Source: an uncultured Bacillota bacterium
GTDB taxonomy: Bacteria > Bacillota > Clostridia > UBA1381
Assembly: GCA_949297205.1 (NCBI GenBank)
Contig: CASFSH010000023.1
Span: 1-5,944 of the forward strand
Direction: 5' to 3'
Length of the DNA: 5,944 nt
Part shown: in pieces, positions 1 through 5,668 of the stretch
How positions within the stretch are numbered: the first letter of the stretch is position 1
How the letters are laid out: every line of letters starts with the position of its first letter
Notes under the pieces: model-generated
Databases searched by the model: none
Told to the model about the DNA's origin: nothing
Seen by the model: the letters and a program-made list of their open reading frames with translations, nothing else
Made by a program: the position numbers and the translations under genes

Positions 1-1
1 T

Positions 2-265
2 GCTGTTGCACAGGCAAGAGGAGTGCTGGTTGTTGCCTGCGTAAATAAAGGAATACCGATATATGAATATACTCCTTTGCAGATTAAACAGGCAGTAACA
101 GGCTATGGACGTGCAGATAAAAATCAGATTCAGCAAATGGTTAAAATGCTTTTAAATCTTAATGCAGTTCCAAAACCGGATGATGCCGCTGACGCACTTG
201 CTGTTGCAATATGCCATGCCCATTCGGGAGGAATGAATGACAAATTGGGAATGGGACAACTGTAA
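2..265 (+). CDS. ruvC: RuvC, crossover junction endodeoxyribonuclease (C-terminal part, 5' end outside window)
   Basis: RuvC is the Holliday-junction resolvase that, with the RuvAB branch-migration motor, cuts four-way DNA junctions in recombination and repair. The window starts inside the gene. Reading from base 2 gives 87 residues and a TAA stop, about half of the usual length of roughly 165, so the start and the first two acidic catalytic residues lie upstream. The visible part includes the family segment YEYTPLQIKQAVTGYGRADK (fragment residues 21-40). It also has PDDAADALAVAICHAH (59-74), whose Asp61 and Asp64 match the last two metal-binding aspartates of the E. coli enzyme (D138 and D141), with the family histidines close behind. 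The fragment is intact and ends normally. It converges on tuf, with only a shared terminator between them. The start is not visible, so partner genes such as ruvA and ruvB cannot be judged. The assignment is secure from the conserved C-terminal motif. Confidence 0.93.
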   Translation, partial: AVAQARGVLVVACVNKGIPIYEYTPLQIKQAVTGYGRADKNQIQQMVKMLLNLNAVPKPDDAADALAVAICHAHSGGMNDKLGMGQL

Positions 266-268
266 TAC

Positions 269-303
269 AAAAAAACTTGACTGTATAACAGCCAAGTTTT
301 TTT
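269..303. terminator. Bidirectional intrinsic terminator between ruvC and tuf
   Basis: An inverted repeat has outer arms of seven A's (269-275) and seven T's (297-303), then CTTG/CAAG (276-279 with 293-296). An A-C mismatch (280/292) follows, then CTGT/ACAG (281-284 with 288-291) closing a three-base ATA loop. Read on either strand, the hairpin ends in a T-tract, the layout of a Rho-independent terminator working both ways. It starts 4 nt after the ruvC stop and 17 nt beyond the tuf stop, so it fits termination of both converging units. The GC content of the stem is modest, so efficiency is uncertain. Confidence 0.85.
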
Positions 304-319
304 ATATAAATAAGAATAA

Positions 320-1522
320 TTATTCAGCAATAGCAGAAACAACGCCTGAACCAACTGTTCTTCCGCCTTCACGGATAGCGAAACGCAATCCTTTTTCGAT
401 AGCGATAGGAGTGATAAGTTCAACGTCCATTTTTACGTTATCGCCAGGCATACACATTTCAGTACCGGCAGGCAATGTGATAACGCCTGTAACGTCAGTT
501 GTTCTGAAATAGAACTGAGGTCTGTAGTTGTTGAAGAACGGAGTATGACGACCGCCTTCTTCCTTAGTCAATACATAAACCTCACCAGTAAACTTTGTAT
601 GAGGATGAATTGAACCCGGTTTAGCTAAAACCTGTCCTCTTTCAATTTCATTTCTCTGAACACCACGAAGAAGAGCACCGATATTATCGCCTGCTTCTGC
701 ATAGTCAAGAAGCTTTCTGAACATTTCGATACCTGTTACAACAACTTTTCTTGCTTCATCTGTCAAACCAACGATCTCAACTTCTTCTGAAAGCTTTAAT
801 TGACCTCTTTCAACTCTACCTGTAGCAACTGTACCACGGCCTGTGATTGAGAAAATATCTTCAATAGGCATCAAGAACGGTAAGTCAGCTTTTCTGTCAG
901 GTGTAGGAATGTAGCTGTCAACAGCTTCCATTAACTTATGAATACATTCATATTCAGGAGCGTTAGGATCTGTTGAAGTTGATTCAAGAACTTGTAAAGC
1001 TGAACCAACAACGATAGGAGTATCATCACCTGGGAATTCATATTCATTCAACAAATCTCTGATTTCCATTTCAACCAATTCCAATAATTCAGGATCGTCT
1101 ACCTGGTCAGCTTTGTTCATAAATACAACAATGTAAGGAACGCCAACCTGTCTTGACAACAAGATGTGTTCTCTTGTCTGAGGCATAGGACCGTCAGCAG
1201 CAGAAACGACCAGGATAGCACCGTCCATCTGAGCAGCACCTGTGATCATGTTTTTAACATAGTCAGCGTGTCCCGGACAGTCAACGTGTGCATAGTGTCT
1301 GTTGTCTGTTTCATATTCAACGTGAGCTGTTGAAATTGTGATACCTCTTTCTCTTTCTTCCGGAGCTTTATCGATCATATCGTAAGCTTCGTATTGTGCC
1401 TGACCTTTCATAGCTAATACTTTTGTAATAGCTGCATTTAATGTGGTCTTACCGTGGTCAACGTGGCCAATTGTACCAATGTTAACGTGCGGCTTGGTTC
1501 TTTCAAATTTAGCTTTTGCCAT
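320..1522 (-). CDS. tuf: Elongation factor Tu (EF-Tu)
   Basis: EF-Tu is the cytoplasmic GTPase that carries aminoacyl-tRNA to the ribosomal A site. The protein is complete at 400 residues, close to the usual 394-400. Visible motifs are P-loop GHVDHGKT (19-26), switch I RGITI (59-63), switch II DCPGH (81-85, with catalytic His85), NKAD (136-139) and SAL (174-176). The GTPase domain covers about 1-205, followed by beta-barrel domain 2 (about 213-301) and domain 3 (about 303-398). The C-terminal FAIREGGRTVGSGVV is typical. The start is supported by an AAAGGAGG site (1539-1532) 9 nt upstream. Residue 29, right after the P-loop, is Asn (codon AAT at 1438-1436) where most EF-Tu proteins have Thr in DHGKTTLTAAIT. 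It is the last gene of the str operon, 97 nt after fusA, and probably also has its own promoter in that gap. No second tuf copy is visible in the window. Confidence 0.98.
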   Translation of the reverse strand: MAKAKFERTKPHVNIGTIGHVDHGKTTLNAAITKVLAMKGQAQYEAYDMIDKAPEERERGITISTAHVEYETDNRHYAHVDCPGHADYVKNMITGAAQMDGAILVVSAADGPMPQTREHILLSRQVGVPYIVVFMNKADQVDDPELLELVEMEIRDLLNEYEFPGDDTPIVVGSALQVLESTSTDPNAPEYECIHKLMEAVDSYIPTPDRKADLPFLMPIEDIFSITGRGTVATGRVERGQLKLSEEVEIVGLTDEARKVVVTGIEMFRKLLDYAEAGDNIGALLRGVQRNEIERGQVLAKPGSIHPHTKFTGEVYVLTKEEGGRHTPFFNNYRPQFYFRTTDVTGVITLPAGTEMCMPGDNVKMDVELITPIAIEKGLRFAIREGGRTVGSGVVSAIAE

Positions 1523-1531
1523 TTTAATTTT

Positions 1532-1594
1532 CCTCCTTTAAATTACTTTAAAAAGCTATAACTATATTTTACAATTTTTTTAGTAAAAAATCAA
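1532..1594 (-). promoter_or_regulatory. Probable internal promoter and ribosome binding site of tuf
   Basis: In the 97-nt fusA-tuf spacer, read on the minus strand, TTGATT (1594-1589) and TAAAAT (1571-1566) are separated by exactly 17 nt. They match the sigma-A consensus at 4 of 6 and 5 of 6 positions. Transcription would start near 1559, giving a leader of about 37 nt with the AAAGGAGG site at 1539-1532. The surrounding A/T tracts could help RNA polymerase binding, but also make chance matches more likely. I see no terminator after fusA, so read-through from the operon promoter should also reach tuf. Confidence 0.6.
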
Positions 1595-1619
1595 GTCTTT
1601 TTTAAAATTTAACCTATAA

Positions 1620-3728
1620 TTAATTATTCTTGGATCTTTCACTCATAATCTTTTCCTGGATTGACTTAGGAACTTCGGAATAGTGAGAAGGCTCCATTGA
1701 ATACTGTCCACGTCCCTGAGTTCTTGAACGCAGCTCTGTTGCATATCCGAACATCTCTGAAAGGGGAACATATGCTGTAATTCTCTGAGCGCCTGTAACA
1801 GCTTCCATTTCCTTAATCATACCACGTCTTGAGTTCAAGTCACCCATAACGTCACCCATATATTCATCAGGCATGATTACGTTTACAAGCATGATAGGTT
1901 CTTTAATAACTGGATCGGCCTTCTTCATACCCTCTTTAAATGCCATTGAAGCGGCAATCTTAAATGCCATTTCAGATGAATCGACTTCGTGATAAGAACC
2001 GTCATAAAGAGTAACTCTTACGTCAACAACATTGTAACCTGCAAGTACACCGGACTGCATAGCGCCCTGAACACCCGCATCAACAGCAGGAATATATTCC
2101 TTAGGAATAACACCGCCGACAATTGCGTTAACAAATTCATAGCCTTGTCCTTCTTCAAGAGGCTCAAGTTTTAACAATACATGACCGTATTGACCTTTAC
2201 CACCTGATTGACGTGCATATTTATGCTCAACATTAACGGTTTTTCTTATTGCTTCTCTGTAAGAAACCTGAGGTTCACCTACATTTGCTTCAACTTTAAA
2301 TTCTCTCAACAATCTGTCAACAATAATTTCAAGGTGAAGTTCACCCATACCGGCAATAATGGTTTGACCTGTTTCTTCATCAGTGTATGTTTTAAAGGTA
2401 GGATCTTCTTCAGCAAGCTTTGCCAAAGCTATACCCATCTTTTCCTGACCTGCTTTTGTTTTAGGTTCAATTGCAACACGGATAACAGGTTCCGGGAAGT
2501 CCATTGATTCAAGTATAATAGGATGCTTCTCGTCACAAAGAGTATCACCGGTGGTTGTATTCTTAAGACCTACTGCAGCGGCAATATCACCTGAATAAAC
2601 AATAGGAATATCTTCTCTGTGGTTAGCGTGCATTTGAAGAATTCTTCCCATACGTTCTCTGTTGTCCTTACAAGCATTTAATACATAGGAACCTGCTTCA
2701 ACTGTACCTGAATAAACTCTGAAGAAACAAATTTTACCGACAAACGGGTCTGTTGCAATTTTAAATGCCAAAGCAGCAAACGGAGCGTCATCGGATGAAG
2801 GTCTTTCATCTTCTTCACCGGTTTCCGGATTAACACCTTTGATGTTTGGTATATCTGTAGGAGCCGGCATATAATCAATTATATCATCCAACAATAATTG
2901 AACACCTTTATTTCTGTAGGATGTTCCGCAAAGGATAGGAACAATTTCATTATTAATTGTAGCTTTTCTCAAAGCCTTCTTCAGATCCTCCATAGGAATT
3001 TCTTCGCCTTCAAGATAAGCCATCATCAAATCCTCATCTGTTTCAGCAATTGCTTCTATCATATTTGCTCTGTATTCTTCAGCAAGGTCCTTCATATCTT
3101 CGGGGATTTCTTCTTCTCCGTATTGTGTTCCCATTTCATCATAATAGATTTCTGCCTTCATAGTCATCAGGTCAACAATACCTTTAAAGCTGTCTTCAGC
3201 ACCGATAGGCAGCTGAACGGGAATACCGTTTGCGTGAAGTCTTTCTTTAACCATTTTTACAACGTTAAAGAAATCAGCGCCCATAATGTCCATTTTGTTA
3301 ACATAGATCATACGAGGAACATTGTAGTCGTTTGCCTGACGCCATACAGTTTCTGACTGAGGTTCAACACCGCCCTTAGCACACATAACTGTTACAGAAC
3401 CGTCAAGAACTCTTAACGAACGCTGAACTTCAACAGTAAAGTCAACGTGTCCCGGTGTATCAATAATGTTAATTCTGTGTTTTATACCCGCTTTGGAGCC
3501 TTCCTTCTTTGCCCAAAAACAAGTTGTTGCAGCTGATGTAATTGTAATACCTCTTTCCTGCTCCTGAGCCATCCAGTCCATTGTAGCGGCACCTTCATGG
3601 GTTTCACCGATTTTATGATTAATACCTGTATAATACAGGATTCTTTCTGTAGTAGTAGTTTTACCGGCGTCAATATGAGCCATGATACCGATATTTCTTG
3701 TATTCTCCAACGAATACGCTCTACCCAT
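1620..3728 (-). CDS. fusA: Elongation factor G (EF-G)
   Basis: EF-G is the cytoplasmic GTPase that drives tRNA-mRNA translocation and, with the recycling factor, ribosome splitting. The protein is complete at 702 residues (E. coli has 704). The GTPase domain shows P-loop AHIDAGKTT (17-25), switch I RGITITSA (59-66), switch II DTPGHVDF (90-97) and NKMD (144-147). CAKGGVEPQSETVW (116-129) is a signature stretch of the EF-G family. A GMGELHLEI motif typical of domain III follows later, and near the C-terminus comes the EF-G stretch with MFGYATELRS and RGQYSMEPSHY. The start is supported by AAAGGAGG (3746-3739), 10 nt upstream of the ATG. It follows rpsG after 142 nt and precedes tuf by 97 nt, the usual rpsL-rpsG-fusA-tuf order. 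All catalytic motifs are intact and the length argues for the canonical factor rather than a TetM-like protection protein or an EF-G2 paralogue. Confidence 0.98.
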   Translation of the reverse strand: MGRAYSLENTRNIGIMAHIDAGKTTTTERILYYTGINHKIGETHEGAATMDWMAQEQERGITITSAATTCFWAKKEGSKAGIKHRINIIDTPGHVDFTVEVQRSLRVLDGSVTVMCAKGGVEPQSETVWRQANDYNVPRMIYVNKMDIMGADFFNVVKMVKERLHANGIPVQLPIGAEDSFKGIVDLMTMKAEIYYDEMGTQYGEEEIPEDMKDLAEEYRANMIEAIAETDEDLMMAYLEGEEIPMEDLKKALRKATINNEIVPILCGTSYRNKGVQLLLDDIIDYMPAPTDIPNIKGVNPETGEEDERPSSDDAPFAALAFKIATDPFVGKICFFRVYSGTVEAGSYVLNACKDNRERMGRILQMHANHREDIPIVYSGDIAAAVGLKNTTTGDTLCDEKHPIILESMDFPEPVIRVAIEPKTKAGQEKMGIALAKLAEEDPTFKTYTDEETGQTIIAGMGELHLEIIVDRLLREFKVEANVGEPQVSYREAIRKTVNVEHKYARQSGGKGQYGHVLLKLEPLEEGQGYEFVNAIVGGVIPKEYIPAVDAGVQGAMQSGVLAGYNVVDVRVTLYDGSYHEVDSSEMAFKIAASMAFKEGMKKADPVIKEPIMLVNVIMPDEYMGDVMGDLNSRRGMIKEMEAVTGAQRITAYVPLSEMFGYATELRSRTQGRGQYSMEPSHYSEVPKSIQEKIMSERSKNN

Positions 3729-3871
3729 AATTATGTTTCCTCCTTTCTAACGTTTTTTAAACGAAAGAACAAATAGTATTTGACTGTTTGTAAATGTCTG
3801 AATTTTGTACGGTATTATTACCGAATAAGATAAGATTCATACAAAAATGTGCAAAAATCTTATTTAACGGA
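3729..3871 (-). other. rpsG-fusA intercistronic spacer with small hairpins
   Basis: This 143-nt spacer has no gene. On the transcribed strand it can form CGGTA/TACCG with a 4-nt loop (3823-3810). Nearer fusA it can form CGTTT/AAACG with a 3-nt loop (3763-3751). An extra CTTT (3767-3764) could pair across a bulge with the AAAG that begins the fusA ribosome binding site (3746-3743). Neither hairpin is followed by a T-run, so they do not look like terminators. I found no convincing -35/-10 pair, so fusA is probably read from upstream promoters. Confidence 0.4.
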
Positions 3872-4342
3872 CTACCAACGATAATGTGCAAATGCTCTGT
3901 TGGCTTCAGCCATTTTGTGAGTATCCTCACGCTTTTTACAAGCTCCGCCTGTACCGTTCAAAGCATCCAGCAGTTCGTTAGCAAGTCTTTCCTTCATGGT
4001 CTTTTCATTACGTTCTCTTGAATAACGTGTTAACCATCTTAATCCCAAAGTTTGTCTTCTTTCGGGACGAACTTCCATAGGAACCTGATAGGTTGCACCG
4101 CCCACTCTTCTTGCTTTAACTTCAAGAACAGGCATAATGTTATTCATTGCATCAGTAAATACCTCCAAAGGATCTTTGCCTGTTTTTTCCTTTATAATAT
4201 CAAATGCATCATAAACAATTTTCTGGGCAACACCCTTTTTGCCGTCAAGCATAATATTGTTTATAAGCTTTGTAACAACAACGCTGTTGTAGATAGGATC
4301 TGCAAGCACTTCTCTTTTTGCTATAAAACCTTTTCTTGGCAC
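3872..4342 (-). CDS. rpsG: 30S ribosomal protein S7
   Basis: S7 nucleates assembly of the 30S head by binding the 3' major domain of 16S rRNA and contacts tRNA near the E site. In E. coli it also represses translation of its own operon. I chose the GTG at 4342-4340 as start. It gives a 156-residue protein beginning MPRKGFIAKREV (initiator read as Met), the family's usual N-terminus and length. It also has GGAGG (4355-4351) 8 nt upstream. The longer open frame adds 19 non-family residues and its internal ATG (4360) overlaps the ribosome binding site. Visible features are the basic N-terminal arm (1-11), the beta-hairpin RRVGGATYQVPMEVRPERR (78-96) and the C-terminal helix ending AFAHYRW (150-156). 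It follows rpsL after a 158-nt spacer that can fold and precedes fusA. The stop is TAG. Confidence 0.96.
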   Translation of the reverse strand: MPRKGFIAKREVLADPIYNSVVVTKLINNIMLDGKKGVAQKIVYDAFDIIKEKTGKDPLEVFTDAMNNIMPVLEVKARRVGGATYQVPMEVRPERRQTLGLRWLTRYSRERNEKTMKERLANELLDALNGTGGACKKREDTHKMAEANRAFAHYRW

Positions 4343-4500
4343 GTTACTTCCCTCCTTCATAAATTTTGCGAATAAAAATTCGTAGAAAATGAATATCACC
4401 GGTACTCTGAGTAAAAAACTCAGTCTGTGCGTATACGATTTATATAATTATGATATAACCCGATATGCACCAATAATGTGATATGCTTCAAGAAATCATA
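4343..4500 (-). promoter_or_regulatory. rpsL-rpsG intercistronic leader, candidate S7 autoregulatory region
   Basis: The 158-nt spacer starts directly after the rpsL stop. On the transcribed strand, 4500-4449 can fold with a closing stem TATGAT/ATCATA and an inner stem ATATCAC/GTG-ATAT containing one bulged C, separated by internal loops. Within it, GCATATC occurs twice, 18 nt apart (4486-4480 and 4468-4462). Further down, CTGAGT/ACTCAG with a five-base loop (4423-4407) forms a second hairpin with no T-run. In E. coli, S7 binds the S12-S7 spacer to repress translation. Using this spacer in the same way here is an inference from position and foldability only, as the sequence is AT-rich and not visibly similar. 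The only strong signal is GGAGG (4355-4351) of rpsG. Confidence 0.4.
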
Positions 4501-4923
4501 TTATTTCTTGTCAGCCTTTGGCTTCTTAGCGCCGTATTTTGAACGGGACTGAAGTCTGTTGGCAACTCCCTGTGCGTCAAGAGTACCTCTGATAATGTGG
4601 TATCTTGTACCGGGAAGGTCCTTAACTCTTCCGCCTCTGATCAAAACTACGCTGTGTTCCTGCAAATTATGACCGATACCCGGAATATATGCAGTTACTT
4701 CAATACCGTTTGTAAGTCTTACTCTGGCAATTTTTCTCAAAGCTGAGTTAGGCTTTTTAGGTGTTGCAGTTCTTACGGCTGTACAAACACCTCTTTTTTG
4801 CGGTGAGCTGTGATCATTGGTTTTCTTCTTTAAAGAATTAAGACTTTTCTGAAGAGCAGGGGCAGTAGACTTTTTTGTTGATGTTTGTCTTCCCATTCTT
4901 ACCAATTGATTAAATGTTGGCAT
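4501..4923 (-). CDS. rpsL: 30S ribosomal protein S12
   Basis: S12 sits at the decoding centre of the 30S subunit and controls reading accuracy. Substitutions in it cause streptomycin resistance. The protein is complete at 140 residues, close to the Bacillus form (138) and longer than E. coli S12 by the insertion around SLNSLKKKTNDHSS (27-40), typical of Firmicutes. Conserved stretches are MPTFNQLVR (1-9), TPKKPNSALRK (54-64), GIGHNLQEHSVVLIRGGRVKDLPG (82-105, read as one conserved block) and SKYGAKKPK (near the end). Lys56, Lys57 and Lys101 are present at the classical resistance positions (E. coli K42/K43 and K87), so the sequence looks like the streptomycin-sensitive type. Asp102 matches the aspartate that is methylthiolated in E. 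coli. The start is supported by AAGGAGGTG (4941-4933). It lies 90 nt after the L7Ae-like gene and probably has an extra promoter in that gap. Confidence 0.98.
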   Translation of the reverse strand: MPTFNQLVRMGRQTSTKKSTAPALQKSLNSLKKKTNDHSSPQKRGVCTAVRTATPKKPNSALRKIARVRLTNGIEVTAYIPGIGHNLQEHSVVLIRGGRVKDLPGTRYHIIRGTLDAQGVANRLQSRSKYGAKKPKADKK

Positions 4924-4932
4924 ATCGTGTTA

Positions 4933-4981
4933 CACCTCCTTGTTTTTTAACTTAATTTATATTATAACACATTTTCATGTG
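4933..4981 (-). promoter_or_regulatory. Candidate extended -10 promoter and strong ribosome binding site of rpsL
   Basis: On the minus strand, TGTTATAAT (4969-4961) is a perfect extended -10 element (TGnTATAAT). No good -35 lies at 16-18 nt; the nearest is TTGGTT (4991-4986) at 19 nt. Transcription would begin near 4954, about 30 nt before the rpsL start. Overlapping it, CACAT/ATGTG (4981-4977 with 4972-4968) closes a GAAA tetraloop, which could form in read-through RNA but has no proper T-run after it. The ribosome binding site AAGGAGGTG (4941-4933) is one of the longest anti-Shine-Dalgarno matches in the window. Confidence 0.45.
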
Positions 4982-5013
4982 AAATAACCAAAAAATAACT
5001 GCTTAATATAAGT

Positions 5014-5256
5014 TTATTTTAAAACAGCGGCGCATGATGCCGAAATGTTGATACCGCAGAGCTTTCCCAGTTCTTTCATGGAATCTATGTGAAAAATCTG
5101 TGCATTAATCGCTTCGGAAGCAGTTTCAACCGAGGCTTTCAGTTTATCATCGCAGTCATCGGCAATATAAACTTTCTGAGCCGTATTGTTGTTAACAGCC
5201 TTCATTGTTTCTTTGTATCCTACCTTGAGTCTGTTTTTGTCAGCATCAAAAAACAT
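5014..5256 (-). CDS. ybxF: L7Ae-like RNA-binding protein (YbxF family)
   Basis: This is a small protein of 80 residues of the L7Ae/L30e/S12e family. Bacterial members such as Bacillus subtilis YbxF (82 residues), encoded between rpoC and rpsL, bind kink-turn RNA. The hallmark RNA-binding stretch VGYKETMKAV is at 12-21, comparable to G-x-K/N-x-T-x-K in the family. A mixed alpha/beta middle follows (KVYIADDCDDKLKASV, 28-43), then SMKELGKLCGINISASCAAVL (59-79), matching the LGkaCGi segment near the family C-terminus. The ATG at 5256-5254 is preceded 6 nt upstream by GGGGGT (5268-5263), a G-rich site differing from the GGAGG of the other genes. It is the first gene of the operon, directly behind the main promoter, and 90 nt before rpsL. 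Its exact role in ribosome biology is not established by the sequence. The symbol follows Bacillus by family and position. Confidence 0.88.
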   Translation of the reverse strand: MFFDADKNRLKVGYKETMKAVNNNTAQKVYIADDCDDKLKASVETASEAINAQIFHIDSMKELGKLCGINISASCAAVLK

Positions 5257-5289
5257 TATATTACCCCCATGAATACATTTAAGTCAAGC

Positions 5290-5326
5290 ATATACTATTA
5301 TATCAAAATATTTTATATTCTGTCAA
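5290..5326 (-). promoter_or_regulatory. Main promoter of the str operon
   Basis: On the minus strand a perfect -35 TTGACA (5326-5321) and a perfect -10 TATAAT (5302-5297) are separated by 18 nt of pure A/T-rich sequence. Transcription would begin near 5290 and give a leader of about 34 nt before the L7Ae-like gene. Both hexamers match the sigma-A consensus at every position, which fits high expression of translation genes. The leader is too short for a riboswitch or a kink-turn element. No operator-like repeat overlaps the hexamers. Confidence 0.85.
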
Positions 5327-5566
5327 GAGTTTTTAAAAATTTCAAAAGCAGAATATATAACAAATTTAAGGGATTTTTTGTAATAGGGTTTGTACATATT
5401 TATCATTTATGTAATTTTTCATGCGGGAAATATAATGAATTACGTATGCAATGCAAAAATATTCTTATTTTAATTATTTCATTATGTAAAAACACTATAA
5501 AACGGTCATTACAAAACGTAAAAATTAACAAAATATAAAAAAACGATAAATTTTTAACATAAACTA
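5327..5566. other. AT-rich divergent intergenic region, no gene seen
   Basis: These roughly 240 bp lie between the str promoter and the candidate gap promoter. The sequence is very A/T-rich. The only long open frame entering it, from the plus strand across the L7Ae-like gene, has no ribosome binding site and a composition like spacer DNA. A TATAAT at 5431-5436 on the plus strand lacks a good -35 at 17-18 nt. A weak inverted repeat GTAATT/AATTAC (5411-5416 with 5438-5443) is within chance for this composition. The A/T-richness could act as upstream elements for the two divergent promoters, which is inference. Confidence 0.5.
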
Positions 5567-5595
5567 TTGTATATTTTAAAAATTTGAGGTAAAAT
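5567..5595 (+). promoter_or_regulatory. Candidate gap promoter
   Basis: TTGTAT (5567-5572) and TAAAAT (5590-5595) are spaced by 17 nt and match the sigma-A consensus at 3 of 6 and 5 of 6 positions. Transcription would begin near 5602, just before the inverted repeat at 5605-5638. An alternative -10, TATAAC (5595-5600), has no -35 at proper spacing, and TTGAGG (5584-5589) has no good -10 after it. The weak -35 keeps this tentative. Confidence 0.4.
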
Positions 5596-5604
5596 ATAAC
5601 ATGA

Positions 5605-5638
5605 TAAGCAATATATCAGACAGATACGATATTGCTTA
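5605..5638 (+). promoter_or_regulatory. Perfect 10-bp inverted repeat in the gap leader
   Basis: TAAGCAATAT (5605-5614) is repeated in inverted form as ATATTGCTTA (5629-5638) with a 14-nt spacer. In RNA the inner TATC/GATA (5614-5617 with 5623-5626) could stack on most of the outer stem, leaving a CGA bulge. There is no T-run after it, so it is not a typical terminator. It lies between the candidate -10 and the gap ribosome binding site. It could be a stabilising 5' hairpin of the gap mRNA or an operator for a regulator of glycolysis. The sequence does not decide between them. Confidence 0.55.
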
Positions 5639-5668
5639 AAATAAATAATAAATATGGAGGAATTTACC

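Noticed and set aside
2898..3356. 152-codon open frame on the plus strand opposite fusA
   Set aside because: It is a shadow of EF-G codon usage, Phe/Cys/His/Ser-rich, without a ribosome binding site or recognisable motif.
3729..3871. Separate fusA promoter in the rpsG-fusA spacer
   Set aside because: TTGCAC and TTGTAT occur, but no -10 hexamer of good quality lies 16-18 nt after either.
4343..4399. N-terminal extension of S7 by 19 residues from an upstream ATG
   Set aside because: The extension is not family-like and covers the GGAGG that fits the GTG start at 4342.
5255..5287. Second promoter TTGACT (5287-5282) with TATAAT (5260-5255) before the L7Ae-like gene
   Set aside because: The spacing is 21 nt and the -10 overlaps the start codon, so its transcript would lack the gene's start.
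5257..5290. L7Ae-binding kink-turn or riboswitch in the str operon leader (autoregulation)
   Set aside because: The predicted leader is about 34 nt and shows no helix with tandem G-A pairs.
5514..5531. Possible Rex redox-repressor site upstream of gap, from TTAACAA at 5525-5531
   Set aside because: The matching left half TTGTTAA at the right distance is absent; only one half-site is present in A/T-rich sequence.
5089..5538. 149-codon open frame on the plus strand over the L7Ae-like gene and the str promoter
   Set aside because: It is antisense to a recognised gene and then runs through A/T-rich spacer. It has no ribosome binding site and no family resemblance, and its Phe/Ile/Lys/Asn-rich content is what spacer DNA encodes.
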